From positions 1 to 5,689 of the forward strand of contig CADCWH010000211.1 of NCBI GenBank assembly GCA_902806395.1: a DNA stretch of 5,689 nt, read 5' to 3'. The position numbers were made by a program, and so were the translations under genes. Source of the stretch: an uncultured Thermomicrobiales bacterium. GTDB lineage: Bacteria > Chloroflexota > Chloroflexia > Thermomicrobiales > UBA6265. Of the stretch, positions 1 to 5,330 are shown piece by piece. Under the pieces are notes generated by a model. It searched no databases and was not told the DNA's origin. It was given only the letters and a program-made list of their open reading frames with translations. Positions within the stretch are counted from its first letter, which is position 1. Each line of letters begins with the position of its first letter.

Positions 1-1411
1 CTGCGACGGCACGTCGCCGAGCTGCCCGCCCGACCGCTTCGCCGCAGCCACGGTCGCGTGCCGCCCGGTGGCCGGGGAGTGCGACGTGGCTGAGTTCTGC
101 TCGGGCACCGCGGCCGCCTGCCCGCCGGACGCGTTCCTCCCGGCGGCGACCGAGTGCAGCCCGGCGAGCTGCACCGACGGCATCGCGACGCACGCCGCCA
201 CCTGCACCGGCGAGGGGGCAACCTGCCCGCCCCTCGTCACTGAGGCGTGCACCCCCCGCGTCTGCGGCGCCACCGCCTGCCTCATCACCTGCGTGGCGGA
301 CACCGACTGCGTCGCCAACTACCACTGCGACGGCGGGGCCTGCTTACCCGACGAGGGGCTCGGCGGGGCGTGCGACGAGGCCAGCGACTGCGCCTCGGGC
401 TTCTGCGTGAAGGGGATCTGCTGCAACACCGCGTGCACCGGCCAGTGCGAGGCCTGCGACCTGGCCGCCACGCCCGGGACGTGCTCACCGGCCAACGGCG
501 TCCCCTGTGACGACGGGAATGCCGCCACCTGCGACGACACCTGCCTGAACGGCGTCTGCACTGGCGGCACGTGCCCCGAGATCTGCCCCTCCCTCTCCGG
601 CGCCGGGGTCAGTGTCACCTGCGCCTCCGGCGAGACGTGCGCCCTCACCTACTTCGACCTCTTGAATCCGAGCAGCATCCAGACCGGCTGCTGCCCGGCC
701 GACGGCGTCCTCTGCGACCTCGGCAGCGTCGACTCCCCCGTTCCGTACGACCTGTGCTGCCCGGCCGGCGACACGTGCCAGACCCAGACCTTCCAAGGCA
801 CCACCATCCCCCGCTGCAGCTCCCAGGGCGAGATCTGCGCCTCCAGCTCCGGACCCATCACCTGCGCCTCCGGCGAGACGTGCGCCGTCACCCACTTCGA
901 CCCCCTCACGCGGAACTTCGCCCCCGGCTGCTGCCCGGCCGACGGCGTCCTCTGCGACCTCGGCGCCTTCGGCCCCCTCGACCGCTGCTGCCCGGCCGGC
1001 GACACGTGCGAGACTCAGACCTTCCAAGACACCACCATCCCCCGCTGCAGCTCCGACCCGGTGCCCTGCCCCGGCCCCTTCGGTGTCATCACCTGCCCCG
1101 CCGGCGACACGTGCGAGACCCAGACCATCGGCACCCTCACCGTCCCCCGCTGCAGCTCCCAGGGCGAGATGTGCCCTAACGCCACCGGCGGCTTCACCAC
1201 CTGCCCCGCCGGCGAGACGTGTGCCCTCACCACGTTCACCGTCACCGACGCCGGCCCCACGGTCACGACTGGCTGCTGTGCGGCCGGCTCTACCCTCTGC
1301 CCGGTCGAGGCCCCCAGTGGCGGCACCGTCAACCTCTGCTGCCCGGCCGACGCCACCTGCGGCACGGCCACCGATGGCACCACGACGTATCCCGTGTGCG
1401 TCGCCGCCTGA
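1..1411 (+). CDS. Cysteine-rich repeat protein, probably secreted (5' end outside window)
   Basis: The frame is open from base 2 to the TGA at 1409-1411, so the gene enters the window from the left; the GTG at 68 is an internal Val, not a start. The visible 469 residues hold 65 Cys (about 14%) and a single Lys. Order from the window edge: 32-residue repeats of the form C-x-G-x4-CPPDxF-x6-C, with a CRPVAGECDVAEFC stretch (residues 20-33) resembling the disintegrin loop of ADAM proteins; a segment at about residues 97-150 with DTDC, SDCASGFCVKGICC and CTGQCEACD, typical of myxobacterial and Dickkopf-like Cys-rich proteins; then four CCPA(D/G)-containing units (residues 193-469). Such proteins are normally exported and disulfide-bonded; the signal peptide would lie upstream, so secretion is inference. 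No C-terminal membrane anchor or sortase signal is present; the chain ends PVCVAA. Adhesion or structural roles are possible, but no function can be assigned. Automated pipelines sometimes misname such proteins after enzymes. Confidence 0.85.
   Translation, partial: CDGTSPSCPPDRFAAATVACRPVAGECDVAEFCSGTAAACPPDAFLPAATECSPASCTDGIATHAATCTGEGATCPPLVTEACTPRVCGATACLITCVADTDCVANYHCDGGACLPDEGLGGACDEASDCASGFCVKGICCNTACTGQCEACDLAATPGTCSPANGVPCDDGNAATCDDTCLNGVCTGGTCPEICPSLSGAGVSVTCASGETCALTYFDLLNPSSIQTGCCPADGVLCDLGSVDSPVPYDLCCPAGDTCQTQTFQGTTIPRCSSQGEICASSSGPITCASGETCAVTHFDPLTRNFAPGCCPADGVLCDLGAFGPLDRCCPAGDTCETQTFQDTTIPRCSSDPVPCPGPFGVITCPAGDTCETQTIGTLTVPRCSSQGEMCPNATGGFTTCPAGETCALTTFTVTDAGPTVTTGCCAAGSTLCPVEAPSGGTVNLCCPADATCGTATDGTTTYPVCVAA
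2..157 (+). repeat. Tandem 32-residue disintegrin-like Cys repeats (protein level)
   Basis: In the cysteine-rich protein, Cys residues 1, 8 and 20 recur at 33, 40 and 52, giving an exact 32-residue (96-nt) period. Each copy has the form C-x-G-x4-C-PPD-x-F-x6-C. Only the end of one copy and one full copy are visible; more may lie to the left. The bridge CRPVAGECDVAEFC matches the spacing C-R-x5-C-D-x2-E-[FY]-C of the disintegrin domain. After residue 52 the array changes into a CSPASCTDG-type segment. Confidence 0.7.
578..1408 (+). repeat. Four granulin-like tandem units at the C-terminus
   Basis: Units end at the recurring tetrapeptide RCSS or at the C-terminus: A 578-823 (82 codons), B 824-1054 (77), C 1055-1159 (35) and D 1160-1408 (83). 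The full pattern is [EV]xC...TC(A/P)(S/A)GETCA...GCC(P/A)A...LC...CCPA(G/D)xTC...T(I/V/Y)P(R/V)C. DNA identity is high: 684-724 equals 924-964 (41 nt, offset 240), 615-643 equals 858-886 (29 nt) and 813-834 equals 1149-1170 (22 nt). This points to recent duplication or gene conversion. The CC-P-x-x-x-x-C spacing recalls granulin repeats, but with fewer Cys pairs. Unit C lacks the middle section. Confidence 0.85.
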
Positions 1412-1712
1412 CCGGACCGCGGCCACGCAAGCGCGAGCGGCGAGTGGGATCCACGGATCTCGCTCGCCGTCCGCGCTGCGTACGACGGAGTGCCGAGGAG
1501 GCCGGGAGTTCTTTCCCCCGGCCGGTCATCGTTCCCACGACACCCGCACAGCAGACAGCCCCGGCAGATACCGCCAGGGCCGGTTCGTGGCATGGGGGTG
1601 GATAGTCCCTCCCACATCGTGTGAGTTCCCACGTCCTTACCCACCCACGCCGTTAGTGACTGCCCCCTCCTACCTCACATCAGGGAGCGGAGCGGGCAGA
1701 GAGGGGGAGGGA
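1412..1712. other. Gene-free stretch with three inverted repeats
   Basis: I find no supportable gene here. One plus frame stays open from before 1412 through 1712, but its translation is Pro/Arg/Ser-rich with no recognisable motif; in GC-rich DNA that is expected. Besides the hairpin at 1425-1481 there is ggccggg (1500-1506) pairing with cccggcc (1517-1523) across a 10-nt loop, and a 10-bp arm pair with one mismatch, tgccccctcc (1661-1670) with ggagcgggca (1689-1698). No convincing promoter was seen. Confidence 0.6.
1425..1481 (+). terminator. Hairpin after the cysteine-rich gene, probable terminator
   Basis: The left arm 1430-1444 (agcgcgagcggcgag) pairs with the right arm 1463-1477 (ctcgccgtccgcgct) with one A-C mismatch and one G-U wobble. 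The stem continues outward as acgc/gcgt (1425-1428 with 1478-1481) past a bulged A at 1429. It starts 14 bp after the stop codon. No T-run follows, so it is an imperfect intrinsic terminator by E. coli rules. The 18-nt loop contains a further small inverted repeat, gatcc-ac-ggatc. Confidence 0.5.
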
Positions 1713-2000
1713 TCGAGCATCTATTCCGGCCCGCTCCGAATGTCCGATCTTCTCGCCATGCTGCCCAACTTGAATATCCCGCTCTACCTCGTGGCCCCCG
1801 ACGATCGCCGGAACAAGGTATTGGCCGAAGTCAACCGGCCCACCTTCTCTCGGCTGACGCCCCCGCTGCGAACGGTCTGTCGGTATCTGTCGTTCTCGAT
1901 GATCCGGGAGCAGATGCCACGGGATGCTCGATGAGTTCGATACATGTCCCCGACCTTCCTCGGAGAATTCTCGGAGTCGTGCGAGATGGACGACGTCTAG
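1713..2000 (+). pseudogene. 3' remnant of a conserved protein, possibly restriction-endonuclease-like, with in-frame TGA
   Basis: One frame reads SSIYSGPLRMSDLLAML, then PNLNIPLYLVAP, DDRRNKVLAEVNRPTF and CRYLSFSMIREQM, reaches TGA at 1932-1934, and continues in the same frame as VRYMSPTFLGEFSESCE to TAG at 1998-2000. From memory, a family of bacterial proteins with a PD-(D/E)XK nuclease-like domain ends in a very similar way (YSGLLRMSDL, PNLNI-LYIVAP, RR-KV, RPTF, CRFIS, then FL-E-SESCE), so both halves look homologous to one protein. Upstream of about 1710 the similarity stops. There is no Shine-Dalgarno before the ATG at 1740. I read it as a 5'-truncated fragment carrying a nonsense mutation. 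The family name is recalled, not verified. A 64-residue real gene starting at 1740 is the less likely alternative. Confidence 0.6.
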
Positions 2001-2063
2001 AGGTGCGCCGTCTCACGGTCGTGCCCAGGTAACGTCGGTCCGGATTCGCTGTCAGGCATGGGA

Positions 2064-2094
2064 AAGGCCGGGGCGGATGGACCGCCCCGGCCTT
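2064..2094 (-). terminator. Perfect 13-bp terminator hairpin downstream of msrA
   Basis: The arm aaggccggggcgg (2064-2076) is the exact reverse complement of ccgccccggcctt (2082-2094), with a 5-nt loop. It begins 29 bp past the msrA stop on the minus strand and ends there in TTT followed by CCC. It lies between the plus-strand pseudogene and msrA, so it could stop transcription from both sides. Confidence 0.8.
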
Positions 2095-2123
2095 CGTCTG
2101 TCGCCTCGGATCAGTCCGCCGCC

Positions 2124-2798
2124 TCAGCCTCGGGCCAGCGAAGCCGAAGCCGGGATGGGGCAGGCGACCCCGGTCGTAACGTGGTGGCAATACCCGTTCG
2201 GGACCTTGTGCAGGTATTGCTGGTGATAGTCCTCGGCGTAGTAGAACGGACCGGCGGGGGCGATCTCGGTGGTGATGTCGCCCTTGCCACGCTGGCGCAG
2301 GGCCGAGCCGTAGGCGGAGGCGGTCTCCGAGGCGATGCGGGCCTGGTCGTCGGTCGTGGTGTAAATCGCGGAACGGTACTGGGTGCCGATGTCGTTGCCC
2401 TGCCGCATGCCCTGCGTCGGGTCGTGCGCCTCGAAGAAGACCTTCAGCAGGTCGGCGTAGCCGACCTTGACCGGATCGAAGACGACCAGGACGACTTCCG
2501 CGTGGCCGGTGCGGCCACCGCACACTTCCTCATAGGTCGGGTTCGGGGTGGTCCCGCCGGCATAACCAACGGCGGTGCTGTAGACGCCGTCTATCGTCCA
2601 GAACAATCGCTCGGCGCCCCAGAAACATCCCAACGCAAAGACGGCCCTCTCCATCCCGTCTGGAAATGGTGGTTGGATGGGCGTGCCCAACACCTCATGA
2701 CGTGACGGGATCGTGAACCCCGGAACGTCACGTCCGGGCAGCGCGTCCTCGGGGGATATCATCTCGGCCTTCTTGCGGCCAAACAGGGCGTCCAACAT
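2124..2798 (-). CDS. msrA: Peptide-methionine (S)-S-oxide reductase MsrA
   Basis: This cytoplasmic repair enzyme reduces the S-epimer of methionine sulfoxide in proteins and free methionine, using thioredoxin to regenerate. The 224-residue product carries the catalytic GCFWG motif (residues 57-61, nucleophile Cys58), [13 protein letters not shown] at 91-103 and GTQYRSAIY at 138-146. It also has two C-terminal Cys (204 in NGYC and 213 in GVAC), matching the recycling Cys198/Cys206 pair of E. coli MsrA. Cys93 matches E. coli Cys86. The N-terminal tail of about 50 residues, including PEDALPGRD, is usual for this long MsrA type. I chose ATG at 2798 because GAAGAGGAG lies upstream of it on the minus strand (11-nt gap); a GTG at 2822 in the same frame would add 8 residues but would place this Shine-Dalgarno inside the gene. 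No MsrB domain or msrB neighbour is seen. The gene is divergent from the PHA-type gene and ends in a strong terminator. Confidence 0.97.
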   Translation of the reverse strand: MLDALFGRKKAEMISPEDALPGRDVPGFTIPSRHEVLGTPIQPPFPDGMERAVFALGCFWGAERLFWTIDGVYSTAVGYAGGTTPNPTYEEVCGGRTGHAEVVLVVFDPVKVGYADLLKVFFEAHDPTQGMRQGNDIGTQYRSAIYTTTDDQARIASETASAYGSALRQRGKGDITTEIAPAGPFYYAEDYHQQYLHKVPNGYCHHVTTGVACPIPASASLARG

Positions 2799-2860
2799 CG
2801 TCTCACTCGCTCCTCTTCCCACCGGGTGGCGGGCCGTGGGTCATCCTCGCTCGACCCCCG

Positions 2861-2868
2861 AGTATACT
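2861..2868. promoter_or_regulatory. Palindromic AGTATACT, candidate -10 of msrA (possibly divergent)
   Basis: In a GC-rich gap, AGTATACT is a perfect 8-bp palindrome containing TATACT on both strands, a good -10 hexamer. On the minus strand it is 63 bp upstream of the msrA ATG. A TTGACG occurs on that strand 8 nt upstream, too close to be a matching -35. On the plus strand it lies about 170 bp before the PHA-type gene. No good -35 is seen for either direction at 16-18 nt. Confidence 0.35.
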
Positions 2869-2977
2869 CCGTTACGTCAAGTTCGGCCCTGCCCGCGCCA
2901 CGGGATCCCGGCCGATTATCCAGCCGCCGGCGGTCTGGGCCGCCGCCGGTGACCATCGCGCCGATGGCGTCACGGCG

Positions 2978-2983
2978 TATGAT
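2978..2983 (+). promoter_or_regulatory. TATGAT, candidate -10 for the PHA-type gene
   Basis: TATGAT differs from the TATAAT consensus at one base and lies 58 bp before the ATG at 3041, giving a leader of about 50 nt that contains the Shine-Dalgarno. No convincing -35 lies 16-18 nt upstream. A small dyad, ccatcg-cgc-cgatgg (2953-2967), sits where a -35 or operator would be. Confidence 0.3.
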
Positions 2984-3040
2984 GCCCTGGCCGCGATCGG
3001 GTCCCACCAGACGGCTCAACCACCAGGAGAAGACGCCACC

Positions 3041-3349
3041 ATGCCAAGCTTCACGGTCGACGTTCCCCACCAGCTCGGCGCCGACGCCGCTACCGAACGG
3101 ATCAAGAGCCTCGTGCCGACCATGCGGGAGCGCTACGGCGCCCAGATCAAAGACCTGCGCGAAGAATGGCAGGGTCACAACGGCTCGTTCGCCTTCAACG
3201 CGATGGGCTTCGATGTCAAGGGCAGCATCGCCGTCGTCGCCGACGCCGTGACCTTCCGAGGCGACCTGCCCTTTGCCGCCGCCCCATTCAAGGGCCAGAT
3301 CGAGCGGATGGTCCGTGACCGGGCGACGGAGCTTCTGAAGGCTTCGTAG
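3041..3349 (+). CDS. Polyhydroxyalkanoic acid system family protein (PHA_gran_rgn type)
   Basis: This 102-residue soluble protein has no signal peptide or membrane segment. It begins MPSFTVDVPHQLGADAATERI, then has EEWQGHNGSFAFNAMGF (41-57), a KGSIAV strand (60-65), DLPFAAAPFKG (75-85) and a C-terminal amphipathic helix. This order (N-terminal VPH-LG-A--RI helix, W-x-x-x-x-x-x-F strand, G-I-V strand, LPF-x-x-x-x-KG-IE) matches the PHA_gran_rgn family, small proteins first noted near polyhydroxyalkanoate granule genes and also found far from them. The biochemical function is unknown; no PHA synthase, phasin or depolymerase is in this window, so a PHA role is not supported by context. AGGAG at 3025-3029, 11 nt before the ATG, supports the start. 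It is convergent with the oxidoreductase gene, 22 bp apart, and no clear terminator lies between them. Confidence 0.85.
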   Translation: MPSFTVDVPHQLGADAATERIKSLVPTMRERYGAQIKDLREEWQGHNGSFAFNAMGFDVKGSIAVVADAVTFRGDLPFAAAPFKGQIERMVRDRATELLKAS

Positions 3350-3371
3350 GTCGCCCGTCACCCCCGTCCCG

Positions 3372-4829
3372 TCAAACGTCCTCCGGCACCTCGCCATAGG
3401 CCGCCTGGTGACCACGCGCCGCCCCGATCGCCGCCATGTCCGGCTTAGCCAGTTCGAACGCTGCCCAGAAAACCCCCTCGGATAGGGTTGGGTAGGAGTG
3501 GATCGTGTCGCACAGGGCCGAGACGGGTAACCCAGTCCTCATCGCCAGCACGATCTCCGAAAGCATCTCGCCGGCATTGGCCGAGAGGATGTGGCCGCCG
3601 AGTACCTGGCCGGTCGCACGGTCACTGACCAGCTTCACCACCCCCTCGGTCTCCCCCGCCGTGATCGCCCGAGCGAGGTCCTTGACCTGCACCGTGGCGC
3701 ACTTCACGTCGTATCCCTCGTCACGGGCCTGCGCCTCGGTCAGTCCGACCCGCGCTAATTCCGGGTCCGTGAAGATCGTCCAGGGCACCGCCCGGTAATC
3801 GGCCCGCTGCCGCGGGCCAGAGCCCATCAGGTTGTTCTCCGCGATCCGCGCCTGGTAATCCGCGATGTGGGTGAAGGGAAACAGCCCGGTCGCGTCGCCG
3901 ACCGCCGCGATGTGCGGCACGTTCGTCATCATCTCGGCATCGACGACGATGCCCTGGTCGGTGGCGACCACGCCGGCTGCCTCCAGGTCCAATCCAGCGA
4001 AGGACGGCTTGCGACCAGCCGCGACCAGGATCGTCTCGGTGGCGCAATGCTCGACCCGTTCGCCTTCGCGGATACCGCTCACGCACAGCAGCCCGTCCCG
4101 GCGCACGACCCGGTCCACTCGGCAGCTCGTCTGGATCGCCACGCCCTCACGCCGCAGGACATCCTGCAGCGGCAACACAACCGCCTCGTCCTCCCGCGGG
4201 AGCAAGCGGCCAGCCGCGCCAAGGATCGTCACCTCGACGCCGAACCGGGCAAATACCTGCGCGAACTCGCACCCGATCACGCCGCCCCCGATGATGGTCA
4301 TCGAACGGGGCAACTCGGGCAAGGCGACAGCCTCGACGTTCGTGATGTATCCCGCCTCGCGCAGACCCTCGATCGGGGGGATGACCTCCGACGCCCCGGT
4401 GGCGATGACGATCTTCTCGCCCCACAGGGTCTCGCCATTGACCTCCACCTCGTGCGGAGACACGAACCGGCCCGTCCCCTTGAAGAGCGACACGCCGCTC
4501 TCCCGGATATTGCGGTCACCATCCCCGCCTCGGATCGTGTCGATGACCCGATCGACCCGGGCGATCACCGCGGGCCAATCTGGGGTGACCTCTGGCACGG
4601 TGATGCCGAAGCGCGCGGCATGGCGCGCCTGATGCAAGATCTGAGCGGAGCGGACCAAGGTCTTGGTCGGGTCGCACCCGACGTTGAGGCAGGTCCCCCC
4701 TACCTTCCAACGCTCGATCAGGGCGACGCGCGCCCCCCGGTTGTTCGCCTCGCCGGCCACCGTGCTGCCCGCGCCACCGGCCCCGATCACGATCAAGTCG
4801 TACCGGTGGTTGCCCTCGTTTCCCGCCAC
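3372..4829 (-). CDS. FAD-dependent pyridine nucleotide-disulfide oxidoreductase, MerA/Lpd-like
   Basis: Residues are numbered from the upstream GTG at 4850 (492 aa). FAD Rossmann motif GAGGAG 23-28; redox disulfide GGTCLNVGC (Cys54, Cys59) followed by DPTKT; ATGAS 150-154; second nucleotide motif GGGVIG 188-193; FAD-contacting AVGDA 316-320; C-terminal dimerisation domain with IHSYPTLSEG (450-459). Fold and length match dihydrolipoamide dehydrogenase and the mercuric reductase core. It is not a clear MerA: there is no N-terminal heavy-metal domain and no C-terminal Cys pair (it ends GEVPEDV). It is not a clear Lpd either, because the catalytic His of the HPTxxE motif is Tyr453, as in the MerA group. 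The strand after GGGVIG ends VTILGAAGR, lacking the acidic residue of NAD enzymes, which suggests NADPH. I prefer GTG 4829, 8 nt after AGGGGAAGGG; GTG 4850 would add 7 residues. The substrate is unknown. No lpd-complex or mer genes are nearby. Confidence 0.9.
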   Translation of the reverse strand: MAGNEGNHRYDLIVIGAGGAGSTVAGEANNRGARVALIERWKVGGTCLNVGCDPTKTLVRSAQILHQARHAARFGITVPEVTPDWPAVIARVDRVIDTIRGGDGDRNIRESGVSLFKGTGRFVSPHEVEVNGETLWGEKIVIATGASEVIPPIEGLREAGYITNVEAVALPELPRSMTIIGGGVIGCEFAQVFARFGVEVTILGAAGRLLPREDEAVVLPLQDVLRREGVAIQTSCRVDRVVRRDGLLCVSGIREGERVEHCATETILVAAGRKPSFAGLDLEAAGVVATDQGIVVDAEMMTNVPHIAAVGDATGLFPFTHIADYQARIAENNLMGSGPRQRADYRAVPWTIFTDPELARVGLTEAQARDEGYDVKCATVQVKDLARAITAGETEGVVKLVSDRATGQVLGGHILSANAGEMLSEIVLAMRTGLPVSALCDTIHSYPTLSEGVFWAAFELAKPDMAAIGAARGHQAAYGEVPEDV

Positions 4830-4871
4830 GTCGTTCGCCCTTCCCCTCACGCGTTGCGCCTTCGTCTGGTT

Positions 4872-4877
4872 AGTGTA
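4872..4877 (-). promoter_or_regulatory. TACACT, weak candidate -10 for the oxidoreductase
   Basis: On the minus strand TACACT lies 43 bp before the preferred GTG at 4829 (22 bp before 4850). A start of transcription near 4865 would leave room for the AGGGGAAGGG Shine-Dalgarno in the leader if translation begins at 4829. No good -35 accompanies it. Confidence 0.25.
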
Positions 4878-4906
4878 CGGAGTTCCCCACCCTCACCGTG
4901 ACCTAA

Positions 4907-4972
4907 CGCGACACAGGATCGTAGATGAAGGTCAGCGCTTGCCGTATCGGAGCGCGACCGTTCCGTGTCGCG
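4907..4972. other. Two-level inverted repeat, possible structured RNA or regulatory dyad
   Basis: Outer arms cgcgacac (4907-4914) and gtgtcgcg (4965-4972) are exact complements and extend by gga/tcc (4916-4918 with 4962-4964) past a bulged A. Inside, ggtc-a-gcgct (4930-4939) pairs with agcgc-gacc (4951-4959), with one bulge, and ccg-tat-cgg (4942-4950) caps it. It lies between the divergent oxidoreductase and tctC-like genes. I do not recognise a known riboswitch class. Confidence 0.4.
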
Positions 4973-5243
4973 ACGCAGTGGGCCTATGTGCCCGGCGTAT
5001 CGGGGCACCGGCACCGTGCCTCGCCCCGTCAAAGCCTGCGGCAGCCAAACGTCGGTCTCCTACACGAGGAGCGCCAGGCGGATGGCGACATCCCATGCTG
5101 ACGGGTAGAGCGGCGGCTCTGCCCGAAGGTGCGTCGAGCCGGCCTTAGAGACACGTAGCAGCCGCCAGACACGTGTGCCGTCCCGTTCGCAGGGCACCCG
5201 GTTCAGCAGGCCTACCCTCCCGGTCGCGCGATCGGGAGAAAAC

Positions 5244-5256
5244 CGTGATAATCACG
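5244..5256 (+). promoter_or_regulatory. Palindrome CGTGATAATCACG overlapping a candidate -10 (operator?)
   Basis: This is a perfect 6+1+6 palindrome in the middle of GC-rich DNA. It contains GATAAT (5247-5252), one base from the TATAAT -10 consensus. A transcript starting near 5259 would give a leader of about 70 nt for the tctC-like gene at 5331. The overlap of a -10 with a symmetric site is a typical arrangement for a repressor operator; the regulator is unknown. No clear -35 is present. Confidence 0.4.
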
Positions 5257-5330
5257 AGCCCGCGAAGGAGGATGGTACTCCGGCGCGTGATCGGGACGGC
5301 CCGAATGACCCCCTAGGAAGGGAGTGACGC

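Larger units (their letters stand above)
4851..5330. other. 480-bp gene-free gap rich in hairpins
   Basis: No supportable gene or tRNA is seen; an open plus frame that runs to 5148 is a by-product of GC content, with a motif-free translation. The gap holds the nested dyad at 4907-4972; a nested hairpin cggggc/gccccg with ggca/tgcc inside (5001-5028); a 10-bp stem with one wobble, cgggtagagc/gctctgcccg (5102-5125); the direct repeat agacacgt (5149-5156 and 5167-5174), its second copy forming the palindrome acacgtgt (5169-5176); and a 9-bp stem ctcccggtc/gatcgggag (5217-5238). None is followed by a T-run. Confidence 0.5.

Noticed and set aside
485..1426. Long minus-strand open frame opposite the cysteine-rich gene
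   Set aside because: Its translation is a monotonous Ala/Gly/Glu/Arg repeat, the mirror of the GC-rich Cys/Pro/Thr codons of the plus-strand gene; no family motif is visible.
1083..1712. Open plus frame running into the pseudogene, as if one long 283-codon gene
   Set aside because: The first half overlaps the cysteine-rich gene out of frame and is Pro/Ala/Arg-rich; family-like sequence begins only at about 1713.
2924..2949. GC-only inverted repeats ccgccggcgg and ccggcgg/ccgccgg as an operator or terminator
   Set aside because: The string is built of repeated ccg/cgg and can pair in several registers, which is expected by chance at this base composition.
3372..4850. Calling the oxidoreductase mercuric reductase (merA) or lpd
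   Set aside because: There is no C-terminal Cys pair, HMA domain or mer neighbours for MerA; the catalytic His is replaced by Tyr and there are no 2-oxoacid dehydrogenase neighbours for Lpd.
3867..4901. Plus-strand 344-codon open frame opposite the oxidoreductase
   Set aside because: The minus strand carries an unambiguous flavoprotein with all expected motifs in order; this frame has none.
4663..5148. Plus-strand 161-codon open frame spanning the 4851-5148 gap
   Set aside because: It starts inside the oxidoreductase on the opposite strand, lacks a Shine-Dalgarno and shows no recognisable motif.
5265..5316. AAGGAGG at 5265-5271 followed by a 14-codon ORF (ATG 5272 to TAG 5316), a possible leader peptide of tctC
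   Set aside because: The ATG touches the Shine-Dalgarno with no spacer and the internal GTG at 5287 is 15 nt away, so neither start is well placed; the peptide has no regulatory codon run.
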